Shown piece by piece: positions 16,884 to 24,216 of a DNA stretch of 64,000 nt (its first letter is position 1; each line of letters opens with the position of its first letter). Source of the stretch: Thermoanaerobaculia bacterium. Lineage in GTDB: Bacteria > Acidobacteriota > Thermoanaerobaculia > Multivoradales > JAHZIX01. Made by a program: the position numbers and the translations under genes. The stretch covers positions 1 through 64,000 of the forward strand of contig JALXFE010000447.1 in NCBI GenBank assembly GCA_027069135.1, in the 5' to 3' direction. The notes below the pieces were generated by a model that was given only the letters and a program-made list of their open reading frames with translations, made no database searches and was not told where the DNA came from.

Positions 16884-18323
16884 TCACTCTCCTTGTTTCG
16901 TATCCGGCGCTGTTGACTCATGGGTCTCGCTCGCCGCCGGTCTGCGACCATAGCCGAAAAATACCGCCAGAAGCATCATGGCCAACAACGCCCAGGAATG
17001 CGCGTTGGCCAGGCCTACTTGGAGGGCGGATAGACGAGGTAGACCATATCGCGGACCATCGGCGGTCATGCTCGCCGTCAGGATGGCAGGAATAAACCAC
17101 GGGACGAGGAAGGGCCAGCTGCACACGGTGGTATCCAAGAGGTTGGCCCGCCGTTCCGCTCGGATGCCGAATTCTTTTCCCAGCCGCCGGGTGAAATCTC
17201 CTACCGTCAGAATAGCCACCGTCGGATGGGTGGTCAGGAAGGTCACCGCGGATACCGCCCCGAAAGTCCATCGTTCCGCCGCCGCCGCAGATTTGGTCCG
17301 AGCCATGGCTCCTCGGACCACCCGTTCCACCAGCCCGGTGGCCTCGATGGTGGCCACCAAGCCCATGAGGAAGAAGGTCAGCACGGACACACCCAGGGCT
17401 TTCTCGATGCCATCGACGATCAATCCCCGGGCACCGAATTGCTCGACATCGATCCGCAGAACCGCCTCGGGAGCGAGAAGGCCAAGTCCCAACCCCAAGG
17501 CCGTAGCGGCAGCGATCCCGACCAGGAGCCCCTCCAGAAGATGACGGCGCCGCAGGAGCATTCCGACCACCAGCAGGGGGACGGCGAGCATCGGCAAACC
17601 CGCCGGAGAAGGCGCCGAAGCCGCAGCCCCTCCTTCCGAGACCACCGCGACGACCCCGCCCTCCGAGCCGCCGAGGACAGCAAAGACCCCCATGGCCAAG
17701 GCCGCTGCCGGCAAGGCGTAGCGCAAGCGGCTACGGACGACTTTGCCCATCTCCGCCCCCTGCGAGAGAGCCGAGGCGATGGTGGTATCCGAAACCGGGG
17801 AGATATTGTCGCCGAAGGTCCCGCCACCGAGGATGGCTCCCATGAGGATCACCGGATCGGTTCCGAGGACTCCCGCGGCCGGATAGAGCAGCGGGGCACA
17901 GAGAATCACCGTCCCCAGACTCGTCCCGGTAGAGGTCGAAACCACCGCACAGATCAAGAACGCCGCCACCGCGTAACCGGCTCCGGAGACTCCCAGGACT
18001 TGGGCTCCCCAGGCCAGCGCTCCCACCAGCCCGCTAGCGGCCAGCAGCGCCCCCAGGATGCCGGCCAGAACCCAGGCCATCACCATGATCATCACGATGG
18101 GGCGGCTCATGCCGTCCACCACCGTCTCCGCCCAGCGGTTCCGGTCCCGTACCAAGACGAGGCTCAAGAAAAGCGCCGCGATGAGAATGGGCCAGAACCC
18201 CCGTTCGTCCGGCGCCCCGGACATGCCCAGCCATGCCACTCCGACCATGAAAAGGCCGAAAGGTGCCAGGGCTCCGGCGGAGCCGCCGAAAAAGCGCAGA
18301 GGGGACGCTGCAGATTCTGTCAC
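16884..18323 (-). CDS. NhaC-family Na+/H+ antiporter
   Basis: A 479-residue polytopic membrane protein with roughly a dozen hydrophobic segments. It carries the NhaC-family signatures STSTGTSLGTVILCAPLLYPAA and GGGTFGDNISPVSDTTIASALS, the latter holding the conserved Asp/Thr residues, plus a late TTHPTVAILTVGDFTRRLGKEF segment. The predicted job is exchange of cytoplasmic Na+ for external H+ in pH and salt balance; related family members exchange organic acids, so the substrate is not certain. It is the first gene of a two-gene unit with the beta-propeller. The first Met is used; no strong ribosome site is visible. Confidence 0.88.
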   Translation of the reverse strand: MTESAASPLRFFGGSAGALAPFGLFMVGVAWLGMSGAPDERGFWPILIAALFLSLVLVRDRNRWAETVVDGMSRPIVMIMVMAWVLAGILGALLAASGLVGALAWGAQVLGVSGAGYAVAAFLICAVVSTSTGTSLGTVILCAPLLYPAAGVLGTDPVILMGAILGGGTFGDNISPVSDTTIASALSQGAEMGKVVRSRLRYALPAAALAMGVFAVLGGSEGGVVAVVSEGGAAASAPSPAGLPMLAVPLLVVGMLLRRRHLLEGLLVGIAAATALGLGLGLLAPEAVLRIDVEQFGARGLIVDGIEKALGVSVLTFFLMGLVATIEATGLVERVVRGAMARTKSAAAAERWTFGAVSAVTFLTTHPTVAILTVGDFTRRLGKEFGIRAERRANLLDTTVCSWPFLVPWFIPAILTASMTADGPRYGLPRLSALQVGLANAHSWALLAMMLLAVFFGYGRRPAASETHESTAPDTKQGE

Positions 18324-18629
18324 TGGTAGAGATGATACCTCTCAATCCAGTCCCGCCCGATCCCGGGCGACCACAAGGGTCGCCCCTACATGGGAACGGA
18401 TAGACCAGAGCCTTGACGAGACGTACCGCCACTTGGTGGCGACAGCGTTCCCCCCTTTCGAAAGGGGAGGCCACCGCCCACCCAAGAGCAGGATCGGGGA
18501 CCCCCGTGCTTGTCCACAGAGATCGACGGCCAGGAGAGTCTCGATACCTTAGGGGGATCGTGGGCAGGAGCACGTGGGGGCATCGGGGGCCGGTTGGGAT
18601 AATCTCGGTGCCGGAGGAGACAACAGAAG
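18324..18629. other. Divergent intergenic region
   Basis: A 306-base gap between the antiporter and the TIGR04076 gene, which face away from each other. It contains the hairpin repeat at 18365-18390. I see no convincing promoter pair or RNA gene. Confidence 0.6.
18365..18390. repeat. REP-like palindrome
   Basis: GGGCGACC and GGTCGCCC form a perfect 8-base stem around loop ACAAG, followed by CCTACA. Hairpins with a CCTACA or CCTACG end recur at 63241-63296, so this looks like a small dispersed palindromic family. Confidence 0.6.
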
Positions 18630-19007
18630 ATGCCGGAACCGACAGACACTTTCACCCTCTACGACCTCCGGGTCGAGGTCATCGCCGGAGATCGCCCTAT
18701 GGTGTGCAATCACCAGGTGGGGGACTCCTTCGAGCTCTCCGGTGAGAATCTCTCGTTCCCGCCGGGCCAGACCTTCCCCCTGTATCCTTTGGCGGCGCTG
18801 CTCCCACTGCTGCCGGCCAAGCAGCGGGACACCCATGCCAATGATTGGATGACCACCGACACTGACATCGCCTGCCCGGATCCCTATTGCGGCGCCCGAT
18901 TTCGTATCACCCGCATCGGTCGGCGGACCTTCCGCCACAGCGAAGTCACAGCCACCCCCCTGGTGGGTTCGCCCAAAGCGGACGAGCTCGGAGATCCCTC
19001 GGGTTGA
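18630..19007 (+). CDS. TIGR04076 family protein
   Basis: A 125-residue protein with the TIGR04076 pattern: strand YDLRVEVI, VGDSFELSGENL, a Leu-rich helix (YPLAALLPLLPA) and a Cys motif, IACPDPYCGARFRITRI. The function of the family is not established; the paired cysteines suggest metal or redox binding. The protein starts at an ATG inside accgcagaagATG context with weak ribosome pairing. Its stop codon overlaps the start of the aldo-keto reductase gene in a TTGA arrangement, so both are probably translated together. The two families are known to occur side by side, which suggests a shared redox role. Confidence 0.75.
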   Translation: MPEPTDTFTLYDLRVEVIAGDRPMVCNHQVGDSFELSGENLSFPPGQTFPLYPLAALLPLLPAKQRDTHANDWMTTDTDIACPDPYCGARFRITRIGRRTFRHSEVTATPLVGSPKADELGDPSG

Positions 19008-20068
19008 GCCTCCCGATTCCCAAGGCGGAGCTGGCTCCCGGGGTCGAAATCCCCCGCATCGTCAACGGCTGCTGGCAACTGGCCACCGACCATCGCTCAG
19101 GAGGGCTCCGCCTTGAAGAGAACATCGCCAACCTCCTTCGACTGGCGAAGCTGGGCCTTACCACCTTCGATTGCGCCGACATCTACACCGGCGTCGAAGA
19201 GTGCCTCGGCGCCTTCCGGAAGCGGTGGGCTACTTCCGGCGAAGATCTCCGGGCTCTGCGTGTTCACACCAAATTCGTCCCCGATGCCGGCCGCCTCGGC
19301 ACCATCGACCGAGCCTATGTCGAGGAGATCATCGATCGATCCCGAGCCCGCCTGGGTGTCGATCGCCTGGATCTCGTTCAATTCCATTGGTGGGATTTCA
19401 CCATCGACGCCTGGAAGGAGACCGCCGGGTGGCTGAATGAGCTTCGAGTCAGGGAAAAGATCCATCTCCTGGGAGTCACCAACTTCGATGTTCCCCATCT
19501 GCGGCGGCTCCTTGACGGGGGAATCCCCATCACCTCCAACCAGGTCCAATACTCCCTCCTCGACCGCCGCCCGGAGTCCGGAATGGCTGCGCTCAGCCGG
19601 GAGCACGGATTCCACCTCCTGGCCTACGGCGTCTTGGCCGGTGGCTTCCTTACGGATCTTTGGCTCGGACGACCGGACCCGGGGCCTGAGGTCAGCAACC
19701 GCTCCCTCACCAAGTATCGATTGATCATCGACGAATTCGGGGGTTGGGACGCCTACCAGGCCCTCCTGCGCGCCCTCAAAGAAATTGCCCGCAAACACAA
19801 CGTCTCCATCGCCAACGTCGCCACCCGCTGGGTCCTCGATCATCCCCGGGTCGCCGCCGTCATCCTCGGCGCCTCCGACGCCACCCGCGGCCAAGACAAC
19901 CTCCGTGCTTTCTCTTTCAGCCTGGACGGCGAGGACAGAACACGCCTCGCCACGCTCCTGGCCGCCCACCCGGGCCCCTCCGGCGACATCTACTCCGTCG
20001 AACGCGTACCCGACGGCCCACATGCCACCATCATGAAGACCAACCTCAACCGCCACCGACCTTCCTGA
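19004..20068 (+). CDS. Aldo/keto reductase
   Basis: A 354-residue TIM-barrel aldo/keto reductase. The catalytic tetrad is visible: Asp and Tyr in FDCADIYTG, Lys in VHTKFVPD, His in LVQFHWWDF. C-terminal NADPH-binding features include NVATRWVLDHPRVAAVILGAS. It should reduce carbonyls with NAD(P)H in the cytoplasm; the substrate is unknown. The TTG at 19004 is chosen because it overlaps the stop of the preceding gene (TTGA), has GGAG ten bases upstream, and leaves an N-terminus fitting the family (KAELAPGVEIPRIVNGCWQL). Longer frames upstream would overlap the previous gene fully and lack family character. Confidence 0.88.
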   Translation: MSLPIPKAELAPGVEIPRIVNGCWQLATDHRSGGLRLEENIANLLRLAKLGLTTFDCADIYTGVEECLGAFRKRWATSGEDLRALRVHTKFVPDAGRLGTIDRAYVEEIIDRSRARLGVDRLDLVQFHWWDFTIDAWKETAGWLNELRVREKIHLLGVTNFDVPHLRRLLDGGIPITSNQVQYSLLDRRPESGMAALSREHGFHLLAYGVLAGGFLTDLWLGRPDPGPEVSNRSLTKYRLIIDEFGGWDAYQALLRALKEIARKHNVSIANVATRWVLDHPRVAAVILGASDATRGQDNLRAFSFSLDGEDRTRLATLLAAHPGPSGDIYSVERVPDGPHATIMKTNLNRHRPS

Positions 20069-20079
20069 GACCCGCTCCC

Positions 20080-20156
20080 CCCTCCGCCCGCAGAACGCCC
20101 TCGCGATCTCCATCTCCAATTCAAAGGGAGCGAGGGCGGTCGAGGACGGAGGGCAG
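20080..20156. repeat. Hairpin repeat, copy 1
   Basis: A 77-base element starting CCCTCCGCCCGCAGAACGCC and closing with GAGGACGGAGGGCAG. Its ends pair (CCCTCCG with CGGAGGG) and an inner pair (CGCCCTCGC with GCGAGGGCG) extends the stem. It lies just after the aldo/keto reductase, so it could act as a transcription end. A second copy lies at 20250. Confidence 0.7.
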
Positions 20157-20249
20157 CCTGTCTGAGCCTCCCTTACCTCCGAATCGGGAACAACCAATAG
20201 AGCAAAGACCACCTCAAACGCCACAATTCCGACGACGCGAGTTCTGGGG

Positions 20250-20316
20250 CCCTCCGCCCGCAGAACGCCCTCGCGACCGCTACCTCCTCGAGAAAGGGAG
20301 CGAGGACGGAGGGCAG
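20250..20316. repeat. Hairpin repeat, copy 2
   Basis: A 67-base second copy of the element at 20080. The first 26 bases are the same and the closing bases match; the inner loop is about ten bases shorter. With copy 1 it fills most of the 354-base gap before the next gene. Confidence 0.7.
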
Positions 20317-20339
20317 TACTGGGGAATTCTTCGCAAATC

Positions 20340-20371
20340 AGTTTGCAATACAAACTATATTACGGTACAGT
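20340..20371 (+). promoter_or_regulatory. Promoter with overlapping palindrome
   Basis: TTGCAA (20343-20348) and TACAGT (20366-20371) are spaced by 17 bases, a sigma70-like pair. AGTTTG-CAATA-CAAACT (20340-20356), a 17-base inverted repeat, covers the -35 box. It is a good candidate operator for the winged-helix regulator encoded by the second gene of this pair. Both assignments come from pattern only. Confidence 0.5.
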
Positions 20372-20422
20372 CTCCCCATTGTGAGAGTTACTACCACCCG
20401 CTATCTCAACCACGAGGTCCCC

Positions 20423-21025
20423 ATGAACGAACCCCAACTCGCCGAGCTCGAGCGGCAGGCCTACCGCACCGTAGTGGACGACGGATTGATCGACATCCTC
20501 TTGGGTCTCTTTCTCCTCGCCCTAGGCGTGCAGCTGGCCACCGACATCGAATACCTGACGGTCCTGGCCCTGGTCCTCGCCTACCCCCTTTGGAAAACGC
20601 TCCGAACACGCCTTATCGAGCCCCGGATCGGTCACGTCCGGCTACATTCATCGCGTCGCTCTGCCATGAAAAGCAAAAAGCGCGTGGTCACCGTGATCCT
20701 ATGCAGCCTCGCCGCAGCCCTCCTCGCCCTCAATTTCTTCTTGGATGGAGATATTTCTGAGCTCCGAGAGCTGCGCAATATCCTCGCGGCGGCCTTCTTC
20801 GGACTTCCTACCGTCGTCGCCGGAATTCTCTTTGAAATCAAACGCCTCGTCGTCTATGGAGCCCTACTCCTCGCCGCAGGGGTTGCGGCGCATCTCGCCA
20901 GCCTCGTCTACGGTGCTGGATTGCTGAGCGCCGGAGGAATCGTGCTCATCTCCGGGTTCCTCGTCCTCACGCGCTTCCTGCGGCAACGGCCAAGCCAACC
21001 CTCAGCGGAGCAGCCCAATGCCTGA
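20423..21025 (+). CDS. Multi-pass membrane protein of unknown function
   Basis: A 200-residue protein with an N-terminal soluble helix (MNEPQLAELERQAYRTVVDDG) and about six hydrophobic helices (LIDILLGLFLLALGVQLAT, YLTVLALVLAYPLW, VVTVILCSLAAALLALNFFL, NILAAAFFGLPTVVAGILF, and two more near the end). The start at 20423 is preferred over the GTG at 20381, which lies too close to the predicted transcription start. Its last codons overlap the next gene, a winged-helix regulator, by eight bases. A pair of small membrane protein and winged-helix repressor often forms a self-regulated unit; the transported or sensed molecule is unknown. Confidence 0.75.
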   Translation: MNEPQLAELERQAYRTVVDDGLIDILLGLFLLALGVQLATDIEYLTVLALVLAYPLWKTLRTRLIEPRIGHVRLHSSRRSAMKSKKRVVTVILCSLAAALLALNFFLDGDISELRELRNILAAAFFGLPTVVAGILFEIKRLVVYGALLLAAGVAAHLASLVYGAGLLSAGGIVLISGFLVLTRFLRQRPSQPSAEQPNA

Positions 21026-21344
21026 GCCGGACCTACCCCAGGACAACCCCCTGACCGAGATCGACCGCCTCGTCCACGAACCGGCTCGGCTCCTGCTCCT
21101 GAGCCAGCTCTACGTCGTCGATTCTGCGGACTTTCTCTTCTTGAAACAACAAACCGGCCTGACCCAGGGCAACCTCTCCTCCCATATGAGCAAGCTCGAA
21201 GCTGCCGGCTACGTCACAGTCGAAAAATCCTTCGTCGGCCGGCGGACGAGAACCCTCCTCCGCCTCACCGACCAAGGCCGTTCGGCCTTCAAAGCCTACG
21301 TCGCCCAGATGAAGCCGTTCTTCGACGGCCTTCCATCGCCCTGA
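21018..21344 (+). CDS. Winged-helix transcriptional regulator
   Basis: A 108-residue DNA-binding protein of the compact winged-helix type (PF13601-like). Helix-turn-helix residues lie in LFLKQQTGLTQGNLSSHMSKLEAAGYV, followed by a wing (VEKSFVGRRTRTLLRLTDQGRSAF) and a terminal helix. There is no sensor domain, so it probably binds a ligand at the dimer interface or acts with the membrane protein encoded just upstream. It overlaps that gene by eight bases and is surely co-transcribed. The 17-base palindrome at the operon promoter (20340-20356) is the likely operator. Confidence 0.85.
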   Translation: MPEPDLPQDNPLTEIDRLVHEPARLLLLSQLYVVDSADFLFLKQQTGLTQGNLSSHMSKLEAAGYVTVEKSFVGRRTRTLLRLTDQGRSAFKAYVAQMKPFFDGLPSP

Positions 21345-21492
21345 CGGCTCGCTGCGTCCCCCGAGCTCTCCCCGTAATCAGCACCTGGATAACCCAGCGT
21401 TTTCCTACCGGCTCTTGAAGGATTCAAAGCCGGAGAGGTGGAATTTCTGAAAGATCCCCCCTGCACAGAGAGAGTCTGCCGGGAGCCATACC

Positions 21493-21521
21493 GTCAACGT
21501 TGACATGGAACATATATCCAT
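21493..21521 (+). promoter_or_regulatory. Palindrome cluster upstream of the small secreted protein
   Basis: GTCAACGTTGAC (21493-21504) is a perfect 12-base palindrome and ends in a TTGACA -35-like box (21500-21505). ATGGA...TCCAT (21505-21521) is a second inverted repeat, and GAAGATCTTC follows near 21532. I found no clear -10 at the standard spacing. This may be a regulated promoter. Confidence 0.35.
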
Positions 21522-21566
21522 GACAGCATATGAAGATCTTCTATGTTTTGCTCTAAGGAGGTCATC

Positions 21567-21884
21567 ATGCGTAAAGCTCTTTTCGTCATCGGCGTACTGT
21601 CCCTGCTCGGAGGCTCCCTGCTGCTCGGTGCGCAGACGGTGGAAGAAACCTCGGCAATCCCAGCGGCTATGCCCACGGCGGCGCTCTCCGGTCCTTCTTG
21701 CCTGGCCCCAGCAGCTCTTCCTTTCCAGGACACCGCCCACTACTGGGGAGGTCTTCCGAGGTGTTCCCGCAAGAACGGAACCTGGTGTAGCTCACCGGGC
21801 AGCCTCAGCCGCTGTGAGCTCGCCCCGGGAGAGCCCGAAATCTGTGTGTGCCAGTCCTCAAATACCTGGCTCTGTCCCGCGTAA
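21567..21884 (+). CDS. Small secreted cysteine-rich protein
   Basis: A 105-residue protein I do not recognise. A clear signal peptide (RKALFVIGVLSLLGGSLLLGAQT) leads to an Ala/Pro-rich segment and a C-terminal domain with seven cysteines (PSCLA, PRCSRKNGTWC, SRCELAPG, EICVCQS, WLCPA), which could form disulfides outside the cytoplasm. The ribosome site AAGGAGGT, four bases before the ATG, is a near-perfect match to the 16S end and suggests strong translation. It stands alone, with palindromes upstream and a hairpin downstream. Short Cys-rich exported proteins include bacteriocin-like peptides and inhibitors, but nothing here fixes a role. Confidence 0.7.
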   Translation: MRKALFVIGVLSLLGGSLLLGAQTVEETSAIPAAMPTAALSGPSCLAPAALPFQDTAHYWGGLPRCSRKNGTWCSSPGSLSRCELAPGEPEICVCQSSNTWLCPA

Positions 21885-21900
21885 GAGAGTGATACCCCTG

Positions 21901-21925
21901 GGCGGGATCCTTCCTGGGTCCCGCC
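21901..21925 (+). terminator. Hairpin after the small secreted protein
   Basis: GGCGGGA pairs with TCCCGCC around an 11-base loop, 16 bases after the stop codon. No T-run follows. Confidence 0.4.
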
Positions 21926-22083
21926 GCTCTCCCAACCCCATCTCCTAGCAGCCGATAGCTCCTCTCCTCCTCAAGATCTCACCCGCCGGCCGTCGACTTT
22001 GGCAGGGCGCCAGCCCCTTCCCACTACCCAGAGCCGGTAGACTTCTGGGAGAATCTGCAGGCTGAGCTCGCGAGCATACCGCC

Positions 22084-24216
22084 ATGAATTCTGAACCACC
22101 CCCGACACCCAGTCCCCAGCCCTACCGCGCCGGTGCCGATATCGGCGGCACCTTCACGGATCTCCTCGTCGTCCATCGCGAGACCGGTGAGTTCTACATC
22201 GGCAAGGGGCTGACCACACCGGAAGATCCATCCCTCGCGGTGGAGGCGATTCTCCGGCAGGTCCTGGCAGACGCCGGGCTCTCGGCTGGGGAGCTTCGGC
22301 ATCTGATCCACGGCACCACCTTGGTGACCAACGCCATGATCGAGCGCAAGGGAGCTCGGACGGCACTTCTCACGACCCAAGGTTTCAGAGATTCGATCGA
22401 GATCGGCCGCGAGACCCGCTACGACCTCTACGACTTGATGCTCGAGCAGCCGAAACCGCTGGTGCCGCGGTACCTGCGCTTCGAGGTCCCCCAACGCACC
22501 CTTCAAGATGGAACGACGCACACGGAGCTCGATGCCGAAAGCGTCGAGAGGCTGGGCCGCGAGCTGGCCGCCAACGGCATCGAAGCGGTGGCTGTCACCT
22601 TCCTCCACAGCTTCACCAACCCGGCTGCCGAGCGGGAGGCCGCCGAGATCCTGCGGCGGGTTGCCCCGGGGCTTCGGGTGTCGATCTCCTCCGATGTGGT
22701 GCCGGAAATCCGTGAGTTCGAGCGGGCCTCCACCACCCTCGCAAACGTCTACGTCCAGGATCTGGTCGAGACCTACCTACGGCAGCTGGAACGCCGCCTT
22801 CTAGCCCTGGACTTTGCCGGAGGCTTCTATCTCATGCTCTCGAGCGGCGGCATCGCCACCGTCGATACGGCGGTGCGCTACCCCGTGCGGCTGCTCGAAT
22901 CCGGACCCGCTGCCGGTGCCTTGGCGGCGCAGGCTTACGGTTTGGCGGCGGGCCACGAAGACCTGATCTCCTTCGATATGGGGGGCACCACGGCCAAGAT
23001 CTGCGTCATTGACAAAGGTGAGCCGTCGATCGCCCACGAGTTTGAGGTCGGCCGGGTCTACCGCTTCGCCAAGGGCTCCGGGCTACCGATCAAACTACCG
23101 GTCATCGAGCTCATCGAGATCGGCACCGGCGGCGGCTCCATCGCCCGGGTGGATTCCTTAGGGTTGCTCAAGACCGGCCCCGATTCCGCCGGTGCCGTAC
23201 CGGGACCGGTCTGCTACGGAGGCGGCGGCACCGAGCCCACCATCACGGACGCCAATCTCATCCTCGGCTACCTCGACCCGGACTACTTCCTCGGCGGCAC
23301 CATGTCCCTGGACTTGGACGGCGCCCAAAGAGCCGTCCGAGACAAGATCGCTGAACCGTTGGGGGTGAGTCTTGAAGAAGCGGCCTGGGGGATCCACCAA
23401 ATCGCCAACGAGAATATGGCCAACGCCGCCCGGGTCCACGCTTTGGAACGGGGGAAGGACCCCCGGCGCTTCCCCCTTTTCGCTTTCGGCGGGGCCGGGC
23501 CGGTCCACGCCTATCGCATCGCTCTCTCCCTGGGCTCGCCGCGGCTCCTAGCCCCCTTGGGGGCCGGCGTCATGAGCACCGTGGGCTTTCTGACGGCCCC
23601 CCTCGCCTTCGATTTCGTGCGCTCCTGGGTGACGGAGCTCGAAGACATCGATTGGCAGAAGGTCAACGACCTCTTTGCCGAGATGGAATCGCAGGGGCAG
23701 GTCCTTCTTGCGGAATCCGGCCTGGCAGGGGCGGAGATCACCCACCGCCGGCAGGTGGATATGCGCTATGTGGGCCAGGGGCATGAGATTCGGGTGGGGC
23801 TTGGAGCCGGACGCCTGGACGCCACCAGCGGGAAGGAGCTCCGAACCCGTTTCGAGAAGGTGTACCGGGAGCTCTACGAACGACCCGGGCCGCCGGTTGC
23901 CGTGGAAATTCTCGGGTGGCGAGTCGCCTCCTCCGGCCCGACTCCCCGGATTCGCTTGAGGGTCGAGGCCGAAAGTACCGATGAGGCGACCTTGGAAGAG
24001 GCCCGAAAGGGAACCCGAAGAGCCTATTTCCCAGAGGCCGGGGCCTACGTCGACACGGCGGTCTACGATCGGTACCGGCTATCGCCGGGAATGTGCTTCC
24101 CGGGCCCGGCGATCGTAGAAGAACGGGAGTCGACCGTCGTCCTAGGCCCCGAGGCTCGCTGCGAGATCGACCGCGACCACAACCTCGTCGTACGGATGCC
24201 GAAGGCGGGGCGGTGA
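22084..24216 (+). CDS. Hydantoinase/oxoprolinase family protein, subunit A
   Basis: A 710-residue HyuA-type protein. The N-terminal GADIGGTFTDLLV and central ISFDMGGTTAKICVID are the two actin-like ATP-binding motifs; HGTTLVTNAMIERKGARTALLTT, SSDVVPEIREFERASTT and FGGAGPVHAYRIA are family signatures. Members hydrolyse hydantoins or 5-oxoproline with ATP, or carboxylate acetone-type substrates, always with a B subunit, which follows with a one-base overlap. The exact substrate cannot be read from sequence. The gene heads a run of hyuA, hyuB and an SDR gene on the same strand. The first ATG is used; its ribosome site is weak. Confidence 0.9.
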   Translation: MNSEPPPTPSPQPYRAGADIGGTFTDLLVVHRETGEFYIGKGLTTPEDPSLAVEAILRQVLADAGLSAGELRHLIHGTTLVTNAMIERKGARTALLTTQGFRDSIEIGRETRYDLYDLMLEQPKPLVPRYLRFEVPQRTLQDGTTHTELDAESVERLGRELAANGIEAVAVTFLHSFTNPAAEREAAEILRRVAPGLRVSISSDVVPEIREFERASTTLANVYVQDLVETYLRQLERRLLALDFAGGFYLMLSSGGIATVDTAVRYPVRLLESGPAAGALAAQAYGLAAGHEDLISFDMGGTTAKICVIDKGEPSIAHEFEVGRVYRFAKGSGLPIKLPVIELIEIGTGGGSIARVDSLGLLKTGPDSAGAVPGPVCYGGGGTEPTITDANLILGYLDPDYFLGGTMSLDLDGAQRAVRDKIAEPLGVSLEEAAWGIHQIANENMANAARVHALERGKDPRRFPLFAFGGAGPVHAYRIALSLGSPRLLAPLGAGVMSTVGFLTAPLAFDFVRSWVTELEDIDWQKVNDLFAEMESQGQVLLAESGLAGAEITHRRQVDMRYVGQGHEIRVGLGAGRLDATSGKELRTRFEKVYRELYERPGPPVAVEILGWRVASSGPTPRIRLRVEAESTDEATLEEARKGTRRAYFPEAGAYVDTAVYDRYRLSPGMCFPGPAIVEERESTVVLGPEARCEIDRDHNLVVRMPKAGR

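Noticed and set aside
16884-18323. Citrate/tricarboxylate or other symporter instead of NhaC
   Set aside because: The GTFGDNISPVSDTTI and STSTGTSLGT motifs fit the NhaC family best, though the ion specificity is not proven.
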